A stretch of 64,000 bases of DNA from Heliocidaris erythrogramma (lineage: Eukaryota > Echinodermata > Echinoidea > Camarodonta > Echinometridae). Where the stretch lies: positions 22,320,006 through 22,384,005 of the forward strand of contig CM046859.1 in assembly GCA_025617745.1 (NCBI GenBank). Reading direction: 5' to 3'. Under the pieces are notes generated by a model, which was not told the origin of the DNA, searched no databases, and saw only the letters and a program-made list of their open reading frames with translations. Position numbers and translations under genes: made by a program. Each line of letters begins with the position of its first letter. Position 1 is the first letter of the stretch. This document shows, in pieces, positions 25,518-37,045 of the stretch.

Positions 25518-25707
25518 CAGTGGCGTATCCAGGGGGCGCAACAGGCGCGCCCCCCCCTATTGGCCGTCGTAAAAAAAATATATAGCACTATATAGCACTA
25601 TTTTGCATCTCAGCCCTTCTTCAGAAGCAAAAATTTCTCCCACATGACGGCGATCAATAATTCCTGGCGCCCCCCCCCCCTATTGCGAAATCCTGGATAC
25701 GCCGCTG
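25518..25707. mobile_element. TIR element, cagtggcgtatccagg ends, 6-bp target duplication
   Basis: Left CAGTGGCGTATCCAGG is inverted on the right (CCTGGATACGCCGCTG). CTGATA flanks both ends (25512-25517 and 25708-25713). The interior has two poly-C runs and cctattg words. A lone related end may lie at about 12609. Confidence 0.9.
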
Positions 25708-25850
25708 CTGATACAACCTCTTCACGGCTTAAAATGACTTGTTCTTATAAGCGTCAACGATTTACGCGAATCATTCTCAACATCTATTAGAGCCTTTCTT
25801 TCTGAACCCAGACCTATAGTACTGCACATACCCTATATATATGTATAATA

Positions 25851-26067
25851 GACCGCTTCTGTAATGTATACAAATTTATGCACTTATATTTTCTGAGCAC
25901 CTAGTGACGAGCTATTCTATGAACCTGCTTTTTATAAATGAGCCTCAATGCTTGGAATCCAGTTTGCATACATTATTTGTTGCTATGTCCGGCAAGCTTT
26001 CAGGTTGTCAAGAACAACCTTTGTTTGATAGGTATGCATAAAATTTGCATACATTACCGAAGCGGTC
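25851..26067. mobile_element. TA-flanked MITE, gaccgcttc ends
   Basis: The ends GACCGCTTCTGTAATGTAT and ATACATTACCGAAGCGGTC type sequences are inverted and flanked by TA. The core is the reverse complement of the core at 23719-23946. Confidence 0.9.
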
Positions 26068-26679
26068 TATTCGACCAAGATAGACACGCTCTATATAATT
26101 ATAGTAAAGTCCTATTGTGTAAGGTTACCACCTTTGCGCTAACACAGTCGGATATTCGGAGCTCTAAGGTAGTGTCCGAATATCTCGGTGATCGAGACAG
26201 TTATCTACTTGACCTTCAATATCTAATATTGTTCAGTATGTATCATTCAACAACTATACAAGTTTTGGTACTTTTAGTAGACAAAAGTGCACAATTCAGC
26301 CAAATTTTGGAGCTATGCCGCCCTACTACAATGATTCTTCTGGTTGAAATGTCATGTCCTTTTTGTGTCATTCCGTAGTGAAGCAATATAATAATAAATA
26401 AATGGTTGACATGAAAGATGGAAATGTATTGCAACAATAGCGTCCTCTTTAATTTCACAAAAGACCCCCACTTTTGATGAAATTATATTTCTATATTCTC
26501 GTTTCATTTAGAGTTTCACCATGCAGCTCAAATTATCTTGATAAGTACTACACCCAGTGCCTGCGGGACACCTTCAGCCAATCAAATTGCGAAAGGAGGG
26601 AGAGAGGGAGAGAGGGAGAGAGAGACAAAGGAAAATGTGGGAAGGGAGGGGGCATGAAAAGAAGGCAGTCCATATATCA

Positions 26680-26831
26680 CAGGCGCCGCGGAACGTCTTG
26701 AAAAGTGGAGGGGCTTGGGGGGGGGGGGGGGCTGCGTGTACCACATTTTGCACTGCTATACGTTTGCACGTGTTTACTGAAAAAAGTGGGGGGCTGCAGA
26801 CCCCCCCCCCCCCCCGGTTCTGCGGTCCCTG
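26680..26831. mobile_element. Small TIR element with poly-G and poly-C arms
   Basis: The ends CAGGCGCCGCGGAAC and GTTCTGCGGTCCCTG are imperfect inverted repeats; inside, a G14-type run and a C15-type run face each other. Apparent frames across it are low-complexity. Confidence 0.65.
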
Positions 26832-27623
26832 CATAACTGTCAATGGTTGGACTAGAGCTAGACTATACTAGTAGACAGAAATAACCGTCTGTTTATGGGG
26901 AAATCTTTAATATTTCTGACTTTATTTTATCAACCTTCCCCAGTATACGGAGGTCCAGTGGAGCCAGACGTAGTCTCAGCGGAATATAGAGAGACACTGA
27001 AGCTTTTATAGTCTAGACTACTATGCTGCTTAGAAAAATAAAAATATCTGAAATTCAACTACAACTTTTCGGATAGAAAAAATGCCAAAATTGTCCCGAC
27101 CCTGGGAGGGGGACCACTGCCTATCACACCTTCCCATGTTCGCCGCCCCTGCACCTTCTCTCACCCAAGAAGGTCCACCTCATTTTATGTCTGCACCCCC
27201 TACCCCCGCAAAATCCTAGAGTAGTAACTGGCCGAATGAGGAAAAAATAAGTAGATGAAATATGAAAGAAATTGAAGGAACAAAAAATTTGAAAGAATTT
27301 TAATTACGATATCGCTCAAAATCAGTTGTAGGCCTATCGGCTTTGGTACATCTAGCCTAGCCAGGCGATTAAGTAGGAACTAACATAAATGTTACGGAGT
27401 ACGAAACACATGTGTCTTCTAAATGTTTGATTTTAAAATTGGAAATAAGATTTATGGATTATTAATTTTATGCTCTCAAAACGCGCTCTCTTTTTACTCG
27501 GAATTTGGTTGTAAGTCTATTGCTCCTGCGGCAACCTGCTCCACGGTAATTTCTCACACTAACCGAATTCCTAACTAAAAACCTAGCTGGACCCAACATT
27601 AAATTCAGTTGCAACAATTAACC

Positions 27624-27779
27624 TAGACAGAAAAATCCGTCTGTTTGGAGGAGTTTTATAACATTTTTTGACTTCCGAGGCTCTCCTATATATGTAGCTA
27701 GGAGAGGGATTCCGCGAAGCCAGACGTCGTCTCAGCGGAGCATATCCCCGAACGAAATAGCCTGATTTTTTTCGGTCTA
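27624..27779. mobile_element. TAGACAG/CGGTCTA element with 9-bp target duplication
   Basis: 156-bp element beginning TAGACAGAAAAATC and ending TTTTTTCGGTCTA, flanked by CAATTAACC at 27615-27623 and 27780-27788. The interior (gtttggaggagttttataac, gccagacgt..gtctcagcgg) matches 39522-39674. Diverged relatives appear at about 26870-27020 and 43105-43170. Confidence 0.9.
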
Positions 27780-27794
27780 CAATTAACCCTAAGG

Positions 27795-28725
27795 CCAAAC
27801 AAAATTAATTCCTAGTTCCTCGTGCCCTATTCCTTTCATTTCAGGCCGCCCCAATTTTTTCATTATTTTTTATGTTTATTCTATATTTTTAATCTGAAAT
27901 GAAATAAATAAAGAGTATTAGAACATCTCGACAATGAGATAACAATTTCCACTTGTTTTGAGCCTCTCGGAAGCCACATGTACAAAATAATAATTATTTT
28001 CAATATTGTAATATCTGAGAGAGAGAGAGAGAATTTAGAATTTATTGCAACCATATGGTTGGATTCACACATGATAAAAAAAAAACATTCAAATTGACAT
28101 TTAGATTGCAAAGAATACGACATACATTTAAATAATTCATTAAATACAATACTTATATAGAATAAAATACATGTACAAGACAAATCGGCATGATATGGCA
28201 AGGTATAGTAAAACATGGAAACGATAGATTAATCAAATTTAAAATTACTTCTGCAAAATAAAGTTTTGATTTGATTTGAAAATTAATATGATTTAAATGA
28301 AATTGAACTTGACGGGAAATGTGTCGAAAACAGCAGAAGTCAGTCTCGGTGATGTGGCGATCGGCCACACGGAAGGACAAGACAACGGGGAAAAAGCCAT
28401 GCACCAGGCCAAGACTACAATGGGTTTACCTAGCCTGATGCACATGTGCCCCTACTTGTCCTCCAATGTGGCGTTAGAATGACGTCACCGTAAGTAAGGA
28501 GAATTTTGAATGAATTCTATAAATGAAATATGACATAATATAGATATAACATTTGAATTGCAATGATATCTTAAAATGATTATTATAATAAAATACATTA
28601 TACTATTGCATTTATGATGATGTGGAACAGCAATCCTGTCTGAATATTAAAAATCGTGCACTGCATTACAGTAGGTTTGTATAAAAATTATATCACTCCA
28701 TGCTTTATGTAAAACATATATATCT
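27795..28725. other. Intergenic, no gene recognised
   Basis: Contains a short GA microsatellite (28017-28032). A 61-codon plus-strand frame at 28297-28482 has a more G/C-rich, less repetitive composition than its surroundings but matches nothing I know. I do not call it a gene. Confidence 0.5.
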
Positions 28726-28730
28726 TATAT

Positions 28731-28807
28731 CGTCTGCTTGGAGCCAGAAGGGCGTTAACTCCATTACTTTAACAGAGAGCCAACGCTCCTCCGGCTCCAA
28801 GCAGACG
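28731..28807. repeat. Hairpin, cgtctgcttggagcc arms
   Basis: Left cgtctgcttggagcc and right ggctccaagcagacg are perfectly inverted, with gggcgtt and aacgctc also pairing inside; the whole is 77 bases. It is a strong hairpin and could be a minimal MITE. Confidence 0.85.
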
Positions 28808-30119
28808 ACACAAACAGATACATCATTAAAAATTACTGGAGGTTATATAAACACCAGGGAATAAAACTATTCTTATATCTGTTCGTTTTGCATTTTGGCG
28901 GAAGGAGCTTTTTCTTGTTCCTCAGGGCATACCTTGTTTCTCTAGGGGCTGGGAGAAGACTGTTCAGTTTATGATTGGGGTTTTGTGTTTGAGTGAACAG
29001 ATTAAGATATAGCTTTCTTCTGCGATCAGACAAAGATTCAAGTTGAAGGCACATAAGGGACTCGTTATATGACATTTTCTGGTGCAATGATTCTGAGCGC
29101 CCTTTTCTGTATTGATTCTAACCTATTTGATTGCTCCTTGGTTAGGCCACCATGGAAAACCTGACATGCGTACTCTAATAGTGATCTTATACAAGCAACA
29201 TAATATCTGCACATATCAACCTGACTCAATCCCGCTCTCCGTAACTGAATAAGAAGGTACAGGCGTTTTGCAGCCTTTGTGTAAGTTTCCTTGACATGAG
29301 TTTCCCAGTTCAGTTTATTATTGATGTACAAACCAAGCAGTTTTGTTTCTTCAACTCGCTCTATCCTATCCCCAGAAATTGTAAGGTAAGGTAATTCTAG
29401 ATCATCTTTCTTGAAACAAATTAGCATTTCGTTTGTCTTCGTTGGGTTAATTTTCATGTCATTTGAGTCAGACCAATTGATCAATTCATTGAGTGCATCT
29501 TGGACTGTGCCGTGGTCTCCATATGGGCAGATATCATAATATCGTCGTGTCATCAACATATTTGACAGCTGGGAGGTTACATAATAGATCGGATACCATG
29601 ATGATAAATAACAGCGGTCCTGTTTTAGTTCCTTGTGGAACACCTCCATTTACATCTAGAGCCAATCAGATGTGACTTGGTCAATTTTCACTCTCTGTTT
29701 TCTTTGAAAGAGGAATGCTCTTACCCAATTGATAAGTGTACGATTAATCTGAAGGTTTTCTAGTTTTGTTAGAAGCAAGCCATGGTTTATCCTATCAAAC
29801 GCCTTCTTATAGTCCACCAACAAAACCCTTACAGCATTCTTCTTAGCATCCGTTTCGAAGGACCACTTGTTGATCAGATCAATAAGAGCCAGTACCGTTG
29901 ATGACTCGGGCACATTTCCATATTGAACTGGATCAACATGAGGAGCATAGTCTTTCCAAATCCATTTAGATACATAAGTTTCCAGTATTTTTGCCAGGAC
30001 TGGGGTTAAGGAGATTGGTCTGAGATCATTTTCGATGATCACCGGTGGATTAGTTTTAGGTATGGGAATTACATCCGCCGAATTCCATATTTGCGGTACA
30101 CATCCCCTTACAAAAATTT

Positions 30120-30850
30120 TCTGTGGTATACCACACAACGTCACCACAGGATATACCATAGGATATACCATAGGAAAATTCCTGTGGTATACCACAGAAA
30201 ATTCCTGTGGTTTTTTGGGACATTTACCACATAGAAGTACCACACATAAATACCACACGGGATTACCACATAGAAAATACCACAAGAAAAATACCCATGG
30301 AATTCACCTGTGGATCTTGTGGTATTTTGGGACGTATACCACAGAACCCCGGGCCCATTACCACATGTTAATACCACAAAACAATACCACAAAGCAATAC
30401 CGCATGCCAGTACCACACAGCAATACATGTGGTATTTTGGGACATATACCACACAAATCACGTCAATACCACACACCTGTACCACACAGCAGTACCACAT
30501 GGCTGTACCACATGGCTGTACCACACAGCAGTACCACATGGCTGTACCACACAGCAATACATGTGGTATTTTGGGACATATACCACACAAATCACGTCAA
30601 TACCACATGGCTGTACCACACAGCAGTACCACATGGCTGTACCACACAGCAGTACCACATAGCTGTACCACATAGCAATTCCTGTGGTATACCATAGGGC
30701 AATACCACAGATGTTTACCACATACCCCATAGCAGTACCGCAAACCAGTACCACACAGATGTACCACACACCAATACCTGAGTTCATCTTTGGACATAGG
30801 CCAATACCACAGAGAAGTACCACACAAAAATACCATACTGAATATGAGAG
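30120..30850. repeat. 13-bp TACCACA array, left half
   Basis: Units such as gtaccacatggct and gtaccacacagca alternate at a 13-base step, clearest at 30475-30690. Longer blocks containing tgtggtattttgggacatat recur at 30310, 30428 and 30561. All long frames through this stretch are artefacts of a unit whose length is not a multiple of three. Confidence 0.93.
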
Positions 30851-30872
30851 TACCACACAGCTACTCTCATAT

Positions 30873-31240
30873 GGTATTACTATGTGGTACTCCCTTGTGG
30901 TATTGCTTGCGGTACTCCTCTGTAGTATTGCTGTGTGGTACTTCTCTGTAGTATTTCTGTAGTATTACCCTGTGGTATTGCTCTGTAGTTTCCCCTGTGG
31001 TATTACTGTGTGGTACTCATCTGTGGTATTACTGTGTGGTACGCATCTGTGGTATTGCTGTGTGGTACTCGTCTGTGGTATTGCTGTGAGGTACTCCTGT
31101 GGTACTGCTATTTGGTATTCCCCTGTGGTATAGCTGTATGGTACTCCACTGTGGTATAGCTGTGTGGTACTCCTCTGTGGTAAAGCTCTGTGGTACTCCT
31201 ATGTGGTATTGCTGTGTGGAAGTCTTGTGCCGGTGTCAAT
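30873..31240. repeat. 13-bp TGTGGTA array, inverted half
   Basis: The same unit in the opposite orientation (gtggtattgctgt, gtggtactcctct). The switch point is a palindrome atatgagag...ctctcatat at 30842-30872. Confidence 0.92.
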
Positions 31241-31331
31241 ATGTGATACTCTGTGGTATCGCTCTGTCATACTACTGTGTGGGTTTTCTGTTTGGTACTG
31301 ATGCATGCTACTGGTGTGCGGTTTTGCCAAG

Positions 31332-31473
31332 TACAGTGCCTGTCACAATTCTTCTTCTACCTGTTAACCTGCAAAAGCTTATCACAATAGGATCACAGTG
31401 GGATCACCGGACCATATCTATTGAATTCAGCGCTTGCAGGTTAACAGGTAGAAGAATTGTGACTTGCACTGTA
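31332..31473. mobile_element. Nested short TIR element in the centre of the TACCACA element
   Basis: Arms tacagtgcctgtcacaa...gttaacctgcaa and ttgcaggttaac...ttgtgacttgcactgta pair over about 40 bases with small differences, with TA at each edge. Confidence 0.85.
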
Positions 31474-32115
31474 TTACCACATTCACAAAATAATTCACCA
31501 TCAAGCATGATCCCATCAGAATACTACAGACCAACACGTTTTACTACATATAATGAAAGTGGAAATTGCAAGTTAAGGGAACAAATTCCTTCATTTTTAA
31601 TAAAAGGAAATATACATATATAAACTGCTACGTGTATACTGATATTTAAACTCTGCACAACTTGTAAGTCCCTCAAGCATTTGCAGATATTCTCTCTCTT
31701 TAAAAAAAGAAATAGGAAAAGTATATAAACTTTGCTGGTAATCTGATATACACTTACAAATTCTTGAGGAACTTATAAGTTTCATTTAAGATAGATATAT
31801 AATAAAAACATGTCGCCATGCAATAAATACAGAGTGTACCTGAATAAATATTTGTGTGGTACACACTCTCAAGGTAAAAGGCAGGTAAAGTATTGAAGTA
31901 AAATTGACCCGTAACTGTAAAGAAATTAACTTTGAAACATGCAAATTTTCCAATTTGGAGGCCAGTTCCAGGCTCCCATGTTACAGTTTGATTTAATGAT
32001 TATATTGAGAGTTGAATAGTACAGTTCATGAATACCGCCATAATACTTTTGAAACATTTTTTTTTTCTGTCTGAAAAGATGCACAAGACTTGAATGAAAT
32101 AAGTCATGAGTACAA

Positions 32116-32297
32116 AACTCTCTAGCTAGCATGTGTGAAGAACATTCTTCAAAAGCTCATTGTACCAAGAATTCTTGGTACAATGAGCTTATGAAGAGAC
32201 CATTGTGAATTTTGAAGAGCGACAGTTTCCTTTGATGTGTGCTCACTCATAAACTTGGTCAAATAAAATGTTCTTCACACACGCTCACTAGAGAGTT
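32116..32297. mobile_element. Nested foldback in the centre of the TACCACA element
   Basis: The outer ends aactctctag and ctagagagtt, with tgtgtgaagaacatt and aatgttcttcacaca, are inverted. A second, perfect hairpin aagctcattgtaccaagaa...ttcttggtacaatgagctt lies inside at about 32155-32192. Confidence 0.85.
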
Positions 32298-32784
32298 GAG
32301 GGACATTGCAAAATTTTGTTACTGGTCATTTCTCAGTTAAAAATGCTACTTTCATGAGGACAGCAGTTACATTCCTATGAATGGACATGACTATAATCTA
32401 AAAAATACACAACTAACACATATCTGAAATATTGTCTCTTGTTTAGAAGAACACAGTTTTCCTCTTGATTACAATTTTGAAAGAATGCACAAGTGGCTAA
32501 TTGTTAAGTATAACAAGTACAAGTATAACATGTACATTATCAGTCTCCTCTTCTCATGATCAAGGATACTGCAGGGCTCTGAGTAAGAGTAAAGTCTTCA
32601 ATAGTATTTCTGTTTTTTAAATGTCACCTACATTATTGTTTCAGTTTCATGTTCAAAAGTGAGGATTTCCCAAAGATATTCCCCTATTCTTATGATACAT
32701 GTATTTTCATAACTATGCAAATTTCATACATTGCCCCAACAGAAGAATACATTTAAAAAAAAAAAAAAGTATCTCTTACAGACT

Positions 32785-33890
32785 TGTCACACTGTACAAC
32801 AGTGTTGTACTGTTGTACAGTGTGACAAGGCTGTAAGAGATACCATACAGATTCCTGTGGTGCTGCAGAGGAGTAGCCTGTGGTACATACTTGGACCTAA
32901 AAGTACCACAGGGATGAAAAGGCCCACACAGCTAAATCATAAATAACACAGCACTGTCGTATGATATTTCTGTGGTACATTTTTCTTTGTAGTATTTCCT
33001 GTGGTATTTCTTTTACCACATGGCTACCACATGTGATCACATCTGCAGTATACCACAGGAATCTGTGTGGGCCTTTTCATCCCTGTGGTATTTTTAGGTC
33101 CAAGTATGTACCACAGGCTACTCCTCTGCAGCACCACAGGAATCTGTATGGTATCTCTTACAGCCTTGTCACACTGTACAACAGTACAGCACTGTTGTAT
33201 GATATTTCTGTGGTAAATTTTCTTTGTAGTATTTCCTGTGGGTAAATGGGTACCACATGGGTACCACAGGCAACACATACCACAGGAATCTGTGTGGGCC
33301 TTTTCATCCCTGTGGTATTTTAGTTCCAAGTGTGTACCACAGGCTATACTCATCTGCAGTACCACAGGAATCTGTGTGGGCCTTTTCATCCCTGTGGTAT
33401 TTTCTGTGGTATTACACTGTACCATATAAATACCACAGCACTGCTGTATGGTATTTTTGTGGCATAGTTTTTCGTTGTGGTATTTCTTATGGTATTTGTC
33501 ATACCACATGGGTACCACAAGCTACATCTCTGCAGTACCACATGCTTATGTGTGGTACCTCTTCATCCCTGTGGTATTTTTAGTTCCAAGTATGTACCAC
33601 AGGCTACTCCTCTGCAGTACCACAGGAATCTGTGTGGGCCTTTTTATCCCTGTGGTATTTTCTGTGGTAGTACACTGTACTATTTAAATACCACAGCACT
33701 GCTGTATGGTATTTTTGTGGTATAGTTTTTCTTTGTGGTATTTCTTATGGTATTTTTCATACCACATGGGTACCACAGGCTACACCTCTGCAGTACCACA
33801 TGCTTATGTGTGGTACCTCTTCATCCCTGTGGTATTTTCTGTGGTATTATAAAGTACCATAGAAATACCACAGGAATACTACAGGATATT
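32785..33890. repeat. Composite repeats, right arm of the TACCACA element
   Basis: Blocks with ccttttcatccctgtggtat, ccaagtatgtaccacaggct and ctgctgtatggtattttt recur at a step of about 250-258 bases (for example 33439 and 33697). The part 32785-32935 is the reverse complement of about 33055-33200, including the ttgtcacactgtacaacagt word. Confidence 0.9.
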
Positions 33891-35364
33891 TTTGTAAGGG
33901 TCCTTCTGCAAGAGATGCGTTGAATACTGAACATACTGGTTCCGCCAGAATGGTGGAAACTCTTTAAGGACCCATGAAGGTATCCCGTCAGGTCCAGGTG
34001 CCTTCCTTACATTAATGGATCTTAGCTTCCTTTCTATGTCATATGGGGGAATAATGTATGCATCAGGTAAGATATACTCCTCATTATTGGTCGGTGTAAC
34101 ATGGGGTTGTAAGGGCGGGAGATCCTCCGAAACCGAGCCAAAAAAGTGGTTGATCATATCTGCAAGACGGGATTTGTCTCCCTCTGCGATGCCATTAGTG
34201 AGGTTACTCAATGGATCATAGGTGGATTTCTGACCAGTGAGGTTCTTTACTTCTTCCCACCAATTATGGCGCTTATTTGTATTCAATTGATCAATCTTGC
34301 CTTGATAGTATCGTTTTCGGAGGGTTTTCCGCATACGGTTTACTTTGTTCCTTAACATATTATACAAACTAATATTGTTGGCGTGTAATGCTCGTTGTCT
34401 TTTACTGACAGTTTCACGGAAGTGGTCGCCCATGGGCGTTCACTCTCTACTCTTGTAACCGTCTTGAAAGGGAAATGTTGTTCAACTAATGACATAACTA
34501 ACTTCTCAAAAATATCGTACTTGTCAACACATGTCAAGGTTCGGAACAATGGAGTCCAATTAATTTTATGAAGGTCAAACTCAAACTGTTGTTTAGCAGT
34601 TTTACTTATACATCTGATTCTGCGTGTTCGTTTCCTTGCTAAAGGTGCCGAATATGATGGTTTCGGGGAACAAATCACCACCTTGTGGTCTGATAGTCCA
34701 AGAGCAGCCTCGAGTTTTGGGTCATTATAATATTCAGCCATATTCGTGTAGATTAGATCAAGTTTCGCACCCTGACGAGTAGGTTTCTTTACTATCTGTC
34801 TTAATTTGTAATTTCGTTTCAAGTACATATCAGGCATATGGTTGAAATCCCCCATCAGAACAATCCCCGCGCTAGGGTATTTGCATAACACCTTGTCCAG
34901 AGAGGAATAGAGATAATTATGTTGCAACATTTGGTCGTGTTCTGTTTTAGAGTTATGGGGGAGGTACAAGGCACCAAGAATGACTGGGTTGAATTTTCTT
35001 GGCAAGCGTTTTGGTTGCATCTTTATCCAAATCGATTCTATATCTCTTTCAGCCAAATCAGAAAGAACACTGAAGGGCATGGATGAGTGTATGTAACACG
35101 CGACCCCGCCACCGATGGTATGATCTCTATTACAACGAATCGGGGGTGGTAATTATCAATAGTTATAGAACAATCTGGAATAGAAGATTGGCACCAAGTT
35201 TCGGTAATGCAGCATACATCGATTTTCTTATCAAGAAGAACTACTGATAATTCATCTAGTTTGGGTACTAAAGATCTTGCGTTTGTGTTCATTAGTGTAG
35301 GCATATTCCATTTATCAGTTTTTATCGATACCAAATTTGAGACATTCAAATGTTTTGACATATT

Positions 35365-35644
35365 TGCCCATTAGCATTTTTTATGATATTGAATAATGTA
35401 ACATGGAACTCCTTCTTCCTCATTTTCCGAAAAATTCCGGAAGAGAAAGTAGGTATCAATTTTACTTGGCCTATGACCTATTTTGTACAACCCAGAAATT
35501 AGGGACTTCCCCGACAGACTCCCTAGAACAATACGTCACATGCTAAGTATACAGTTTGTGCGCGCGGCGCGCACGTCATGCCCAGTGCTCCACGCATAAG
35601 CGCATATGGCTCATAGACAAATTAAAACTCTATGTTGTATGAAT
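35365..35644. other. Spacer between LINE and TIR element
   Basis: No gene seen. A small cgcgcggcgcgc palindrome lies at about 35560. Confidence 0.5.
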
Positions 35645-36899
35645 TACCGTAAATACCGTTCTATAAACCGCACCCGAATATAAACCGCACCCCTAACTTT
35701 TGACCCTGCCGCGGAGAAAAAAAAACACACCCCACATTAGGCTTGCTTGCTCTTTCATGCCAAACTACAGTTCATACTTTCTAACGGAAAATTATTGACA
35801 AAAAGAAAGGATTAAGTAAAGGATAAAAAGAAAAGGCAACAGAACTAAAATCCGCAAAATAGTTTGTTTCCCGCCATAATTGGTGATCTATACACACTCA
35901 CACACACGCTTCATGCATTCAGGTGCATGACCAGTTCTTGTACATTCAACTTATTTTTTTTTTTAAACTCGGTCACTGATCTTTTTAGGACATAAGAGCA
36001 CACTAAGCATTCATTGCCACATTTGTGACAATGGAAAATTGATGCATAATCTTTCAGTATTTTTCTTTGTAGACGAGTTTATTACATCTATGATATTCAC
36101 ATCAATGCATTTTCTTTTGTATGAGAGAAAATGTTGACAATAGGGCCTACTTGACTACATGTACACTGAATCTTCATAGTGACCTCGGCATCGTGACCCT
36201 TGTCCATAATACTACTACAGTGATAGATTTCACACACTCCGTGATCTTGCTTTCTGAGGTCCAGACACGCCACATTCCACATTATTTCAGGATCAGTTAC
36301 GCCCCTGCCTGTCTTGCAGACTACAACATATCCATACAGCCTGGATGACCACGCCCACATGTCACTCTCACTATCATGTATGTACACGCCATGTGCTTGG
36401 TTTGGTTTGTAGTTTCATTGATAGTCCAAAGTCCAAAGATCGTTCCATAAATTCCTTTCTTCACCAGCCAATAGCAAACGAGAGTTTGCTGTTAGCTTTA
36501 TAGGTCGCGCGTATCTGTAATGTGACACCCAGCTGGGTGCCAGCTGTCTGACAGGCTTTGATCTTTGCTGTGAATTTATTTGTAAACAAACTGCCCATGC
36601 ACTTTGATAAGGATAATCAAATGCCATTGTTTTGGTTCTGACACATGACTTGTTGATATAAAGATTGTTGGGAGACTGAAAAGAAAGATGAGAAGAAAAG
36701 AAAAGGTAAATCGGTAATAAGAGACAAGATTTGAGATAGAAAAATTGTTACGAGAAAGAATGGAAAAATAATAGAATTAAAACAGGAGAGAGACGTGTTA
36801 CAGTTTTATTTATATTGTATAAAGTATATATTATGTGTATCAATTTTTTCTTCCTCTCCTCCTCCTGATATGCTACTAGAATATTAGAATTTTTAGAAA

Positions 36900-37045
36900 G
36901 AAACGGGGAGGGGAAGAAAGAAGAGAGAGAGAGTAAAAAGAGAGAGAGAGAGAGTAAAAAGAGTGAGAGAGAGTAAAAAGAGAGAGAGAGAGTAAAAAGA
37001 GAAAGAGGGAGGCGACAGGAGAAAAGGGCAGAGGGATTCAGAGAG
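36900..37045. repeat. GA microsatellite with gagtaaaaa interruptions
   Basis: Blocks of agagagag separated by gtaaaaaga, repeating at about 18-25 bases. The leucine/serine-rich frame on the other strand is a by-product. Confidence 0.9.

Larger units (their letters stand above)
30105..33900. mobile_element. 3.8-kb TIR element made largely of TACCACA/TGTGGTA repeats
   Basis: The ends CCCTTACAAAAAT and ATTTTTGTAAGGG are perfect 13-base inverted repeats, and the match continues to about 24 of 28. A TC dinucleotide lies on both sides (30103-30104 and 33901-33902). Removing the element with one TC leaves the LINE reading frame open, which fixes the borders. The interior has a left arm of TACCACA units (30120-30850), the same units inverted (30873-31240), a central non-repeat part (31240-32780) and a right arm with longer composite units (32785-33890). 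The terminal repeat itself runs into TGTGGTAT. No transposase frame is seen; I do not recognise the family. Confidence 0.85.
28833..35361 (-). mobile_element. CR1/L2-superfamily-like LINE, split by a 3.8-kb element
   Basis: On the minus strand, 35361-34450 encodes an AP-type endonuclease (NARSLVPKLDEL, ITETW, GDFNHMPD, SDHKVV). Then 34433-33905 encodes the linker and the start of the reverse transcriptase (APGPDGIP). After the interruption at 33900-30105 the frame resumes with PIPK, RPISLTPVLAKILE, DYKKAFDRINH, GVPQGTKTGPLLF and YVDDTT (about 30100-29545). The thumb and C-terminal part run to about 28833 (NPTKTNEMLICF, LLGLYINNKLNW, RAL). A few frameshifts (near 35100, 34435 and 29530) show it is inactive but fairly young. 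I see no ORF1 upstream. The clade is inferred from motifs. Confidence 0.92.

Noticed and set aside
28297..28482. 61-codon plus-strand frame with unusually G/C-balanced codons
   Set aside because: Too short, no recognised domain, splice context or homologue; noted only in the intergenic entry.
30035..33923. Many long frames on both strands rich in Tyr-His-Thr or Val-Val-Leu-Cys-Gly
   Set aside because: They read the 13-bp TACCACA/TGTGGTA array. All three frames stay open because the unit lacks stops, so they are not genes.
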